A stretch of DNA of 64,000 nucleotides from JAFDZW01 sp035632315 (lineage in GTDB: Bacteria; Bacteroidota; Ignavibacteria; Palsa-1295), in contig DASQGZ010000043.1 in assembly GCA_035632315.1 (NCBI GenBank), forward strand, positions 1 to 64,000, read 5' to 3'. Positions 61,082 through 64,000 of the stretch are shown piece by piece. The notes under the pieces were generated by a model. That model had not been told where the DNA came from. It searched no databases and saw only the letters and a list, made by a program, of their open reading frames with translations. Both the position numbers and the translations under genes were made by a program. The first letter of the stretch is position 1. Each line of letters begins with the position of its first letter.

Positions 61082-63286
61082 TTGAAGAAGACATATTTAT
61101 CCTGCACCTTGGTTTTGTCGATGATGAGTACTGCACCTGCACAGCAGTGGTCGAGGCTCATGCTTTCCGATAACTCGTGGTCGGGACCAGCGCCGTACTT
61201 CCTTAATAAAAATCTCGGGTTTATTTTTAATACTGGGTATCGAGGGTGGAGCGATCAAAGCGATTCCACGCTTCAGCGAACAACAGACGGAGGGTCAACC
61301 TGGACGCTAATCCAGCGTTCCGAAACTTTTGGGGCAATCTCACAAATGATCTTCATAAGCGATTTTCACGGATACTTCGCTGGGGCACATGGCATTTATG
61401 AAACGCTTGACACAGGGCTTACGTGGAAACGAATATCCCAGGATACACTTGCTTACAACTCGGTGTACGCAATAGAAAACAAAGTTTTCGCGTATGTCGC
61501 CACACGACCGGTACCTAAGGGTACCCCTGTGCCCGGTCAATTGGATAGTTCGGTCCTGTTTCGATATTTTGGTCCTCTGTTAAAAACTGCAGATGATGGG
61601 AAGCAATGGGATACTATTATACCCCGAAGATTGGTGTCAAGAGGCTCGATTCCTGCCCTATGGTCGAGTTTTGATCCCCAATGTGTCATGGGGAATAAAG
61701 AAAATCTTGTCTTTTCGATCGATTATACTATGCGTGGAGATACTTATCTTATTTCCTCTGTAGATACTGGCACAATATGGACTTCCGTCGCAATAGATAG
61801 TTCTTCTCCCGCAGTAATGGGGATGTTTAGTTTCCCGCATTGCAGCAGACTGTTGGAAGTAAGAGATAATAATAATGACCAATATGCTTTTTTTTATTCC
61901 GATGATACAGGGAGGACTTGGGTAAGTTCACAATTAATTTACGAGACCAGTGCATGGATATCAGGAAATAATTGTGCGTGTTATGTAAGCGATGCATCTG
62001 ACCACCAAGGTATCTATCGTTCGTTAACTCATGGAAAGGATTGGAAATTCATTGCGGGACCTTCGTTCGGAGAGCAAGATGACAACGATTTCCGAAACAT
62101 ATCGGTCGTGGGGGGTGGAGCAATTGTATATGCAGGGTCGAAATATATTGGAGGATCTGCATTAAATTCAGGAGTCCGAAAATCCATTGACGGGGGAGAT
62201 GGTAAACTCTCGGAAAATCAATTGGCCTCAAGGATTTCGTTGAGCACAGTCCTTTCTTCCGGAGGGTTGGATACTCTTTATACTACATATTGTGACACGT
62301 CGTCGTTTTTGCTTATTTTCCAAAATCTAAATTGCAACTTTGCACATTTTGACAGCCTTGATATATCAGGGATAGACTCATCAGAGTATAGCACTATCTT
62401 GAAACATCATTCGCTGTGTGATGGTGTTCCGGATACTCTTATAGTTTCAGTATATTCACTTCCCAGAGGAATACGAAATATTGGAGTAGCGCTGCATTTT
62501 TCCAACGATGAATTTCTTAAGATCGATACGGCAGTGAACACGACGATTTCTATTCAATCGGCTTCTCCGGCCACAGTGTATATCAAGCCTCAGGCGGTCA
62601 GTGCAACCGCCGGAGAAATTGTTGATATTCCTGTCTATATGACCGCTGGGTTTGGTGTCTCTGTTTTCAAACTCGGTGGAATCATAACCGGAACACTGAA
62701 TTTTTCGATGAATACCGAGTTCCTCACTCCCCTGCGATTTGTACCTACACTCTCAGGATTAGTCGTTTCAAATTTCACGGTCGCAGGGAATCAAGCTACG
62801 ATTTTGTTAGTGGATTCGTCAGGTATTAATATCAGTAGAGACACAGTCATCGGCATACTTCGCTGTATAATCTACCTTACCGACACACTGCAAACAGCAG
62901 TGACGTTTACAGGTGATAATTTTACCTCTGATCAAAATTCACCGTGCGCTACCCTCTCTGTCGAGAGCGATTCAGTGATAATTTCTCTATCCTATCAATG
63001 CGGTGATTCCATTCTTTTCCGATTCCTTAAGTACGATTCATTATTTCGTATCCTCAGCATCATCCCAAATCCGGCAAAAAATAATATCGAGGTTGTAATG
63101 ATTAATCGTGGCTCCGTTATTTACTATGAACTTTTCGACGCACTCGGAGTAACGCGCAAGCACGGGTCGACCGGTCAACGGTCTTTAACACTCGATGTCT
63201 CTGATCTTCCTAGCGGGAAATACTATCTGCGAGTATCTGGACCCGGCGGTGTACCGGCAACCGAGCCGATTGTTATTTTGCGATAA
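61082..63286 (+). CDS. Secreted YCF48/BNR-like protein with cohesin-like region and T9SS domain
   Basis: A 734-residue protein starting at TTG with a signal peptide (KKTYLSCTLVLSMMSTAPAQQ). TTDGGSTWTLI, YETLDTGLTWKRI and SLTHGKDWKFI are YCF48/BNR-type repeats. A cohesin-like region (VYIKPQAVSATAGEIVDIPVYMTAGFGVSVFKLGGIITG) precedes a T9SS-type tail (SIIPNPAKNNIEVVMINRG...GKYYLRVSGPGGVPATEPIVILR). The last ~250 residues are recognisably related to those of the 50.5-53 kb protein. It is bracketed by the 24-bp repeats. Confidence 0.82.
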   Translation: MKKTYLSCTLVLSMMSTAPAQQWSRLMLSDNSWSGPAPYFLNKNLGFIFNTGYRGWSDQSDSTLQRTTDGGSTWTLIQRSETFGAISQMIFISDFHGYFAGAHGIYETLDTGLTWKRISQDTLAYNSVYAIENKVFAYVATRPVPKGTPVPGQLDSSVLFRYFGPLLKTADDGKQWDTIIPRRLVSRGSIPALWSSFDPQCVMGNKENLVFSIDYTMRGDTYLISSVDTGTIWTSVAIDSSSPAVMGMFSFPHCSRLLEVRDNNNDQYAFFYSDDTGRTWVSSQLIYETSAWISGNNCACYVSDASDHQGIYRSLTHGKDWKFIAGPSFGEQDDNDFRNISVVGGGAIVYAGSKYIGGSALNSGVRKSIDGGDGKLSENQLASRISLSTVLSSGGLDTLYTTYCDTSSFLLIFQNLNCNFAHFDSLDISGIDSSEYSTILKHHSLCDGVPDTLIVSVYSLPRGIRNIGVALHFSNDEFLKIDTAVNTTISIQSASPATVYIKPQAVSATAGEIVDIPVYMTAGFGVSVFKLGGIITGTLNFSMNTEFLTPLRFVPTLSGLVVSNFTVAGNQATILLVDSSGINISRDTVIGILRCIIYLTDTLQTAVTFTGDNFTSDQNSPCATLSVESDSVIISLSYQCGDSILFRFLKYDSLFRILSIIPNPAKNNIEVVMINRGSVIYYELFDALGVTRKHGSTGQRSLTLDVSDLPSGKYYLRVSGPGGVPATEPIVILR

Positions 63287-63292
63287 TCGGCA

Positions 63293-63316
63293 TCTAAGTA
63301 GTTTTTTGAGTAGTTT
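63293..63316 (+). repeat. 24-bp direct repeat, copy 2
   Basis: Exact copy of 60975-60998. Confidence 0.9.
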
Positions 63317-63462
63317 CGTGGTGTAACTATTCCGGACTGAAAGCATTTATTTGTTTGTATATACGATTGGACGCTGTAACTCCCGTTATCAAGATGTGTT
63401 TTACAGCAGCACAGAGTCTCTGTGTCCCCAAGTGGTTTTCATTCATTTAATAGCAGACGATT

Positions 63463-64000
63463 ATGAACTCATCTCTAAAAACTCTCAAGTTGGTCGCGGC
63501 TCTTCTTGCCACGATCGTTTCTGTTGTAACGCTCGGTACTTCGAATGTCCATGCCCAAAATTGCGGTTTTTCATTTCGAGGCGCCGATTCTGCAGATAGT
63601 ATCTTTTTTTCTGCGGTTGCAGGCGGTTATGTAGGGCGACAATTCACAATCACAAATACATCCGGTTCATCGCTGTCGCTCTTGATCCACATAGAAAATG
63701 AAGGTGTATTCCGTGCAACTGATAGTGACGTGACGATCGCGGCTTCGGATACACTATCGTTCGATATTTATTTTGTACCACCGGCAACAGCGGCGGGGCA
63801 GATCATCGGAACGCTGTCGATCACGAATAAAACGACGAAGTGTAATACGAATTTTGTTCTTGATGGCATCGTGGAACGGACGCCGCCGGGAGATATTACG
63901 ATCGAACCGCATGAACTGGTCTTCGACGACGCAACCCAAGGCGTCGATACCTGCGGACATTTTACGATTAATAATACCAGCGGAGATGTCGCCGTTATCA
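63463..64000 (+). CDS. Secreted choice-of-anchor-D-like protein, N-terminal part (cut by window edge)
   Basis: The frame stays open to the end (179 codons). It starts MNSSLKTLKLVAALLATIVSVV with signal peptide ending HAQ. The mature part has Ig-like modules: FFSAVAGGYVGRQFTITNTSGSSLSLLI, DTLSFDIYFVPPATAAGQIIGTLSITNKTT and EPHELVFDDATQGVDTCGHFTINNTSGDV, the choice-of-anchor-D pattern. A T9SS tail is expected beyond the window but is not seen. Confidence 0.8.
   Translation, partial: MNSSLKTLKLVAALLATIVSVVTLGTSNVHAQNCGFSFRGADSADSIFFSAVAGGYVGRQFTITNTSGSSLSLLIHIENEGVFRATDSDVTIAASDTLSFDIYFVPPATAAGQIIGTLSITNKTTKCNTNFVLDGIVERTPPGDITIEPHELVFDDATQGVDTCGHFTINNTSGDVAVI

Overview
The window looks like chromosomal DNA of a diderm bacterium of the FCB group (Bacteroidota/Chlorobiota/Ignavibacteria/Kapabacteria type). 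Four lines of evidence point there. Several secreted proteins end in type IX secretion (T9SS) C-terminal sorting domains with a PNP motif. There is an LptD-type LPS assembly protein and a bacillithiol enzyme (BshC). Several candidate promoters carry the Bacteroidetes -7 box TAnnTTTG. Choice-of-anchor-D and YCF48-like secreted proteins are abundant. Free-ornithine carbamoyltransferase (HCLPAHRG motif), rather than the succinylornithine enzyme of Bacteroidia, argues for a lineage outside Bacteroidia proper. This assignment is inference; no rRNA is present.

Layout. 1-1.9 kb: a DUF1501/DUF1800 Tat-exported pair. 1.9-8.4 kb: a BadF-type sugar kinase, a lipoprotein, a coupled acyltransferase/glycosyltransferase/EamA transporter run, a ParB-fold-like small protein and a T9SS protein. 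8.4-8.8 kb: a gene-free stretch that folds into a large candidate ncRNA ending in a terminator. 8.9-12.1 kb: dut, fbp and a SLOG-domain four-TM protein. 12.1-17.5 kb (minus strand): a tightly coupled operon of an ECF-like sigma factor with a hydrophobic tail, a one-TM protein, an exported TPR-CHAT protease and a secreted coiled-coil protein. 17.5-19 kb: tRNA-Gly, a small secreted protein, structured RNAs/terminators and tRNA-Pro. 19-27.7 kb: preQ0/preQ1 genes queE-queF-queD-queC, then lptD, tilS and ftsH. 27.8-36.2 kb: a complete arginine operon argC-argJ-argBF(fused)-argR-argG-argH-argD behind a candidate ArgR operator, followed by an antisense tRNA-Arg. 36.3-50 kb: bshC, HAD phosphatase, CPXCG protein, recX, recA, a T9SS protein, DUF488, a lipoprotein, SDR, malic enzyme, DEAD-box helicase and purF, with three inverted-repeat REP/MITE-like elements. 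50-54 kb: T9SS and DUF4397-like surface proteins. 54.1-57.56 kb: a 3,460-bp IS1/IS1595-type transposon with 16-bp inverted ends and an 8-bp target duplication, carrying two proteases as passengers. 57.6-64 kb: methylmalonyl-CoA mutase-type subunit whose 5' region took the insertion, a TPR-LuxR regulator, and two more secreted surface proteins, the last cut by the window edge.

The points most worth a second look are: (1) the transposon carrying a cytoplasmic trypsin-like protease and a ClpP/SppA-fold (SDH_sah-type) protease; (2) the sigma/TM/CHAT-protease operon, which has the parts of a proteolytic signalling cascade; (3) the ArgB-ArgF fusion protein whose tail overlaps argR; (4) the SLOG-4TM protein after fbp; (5) the ~300-nt structured RNA at 8.49-8.80 kb.
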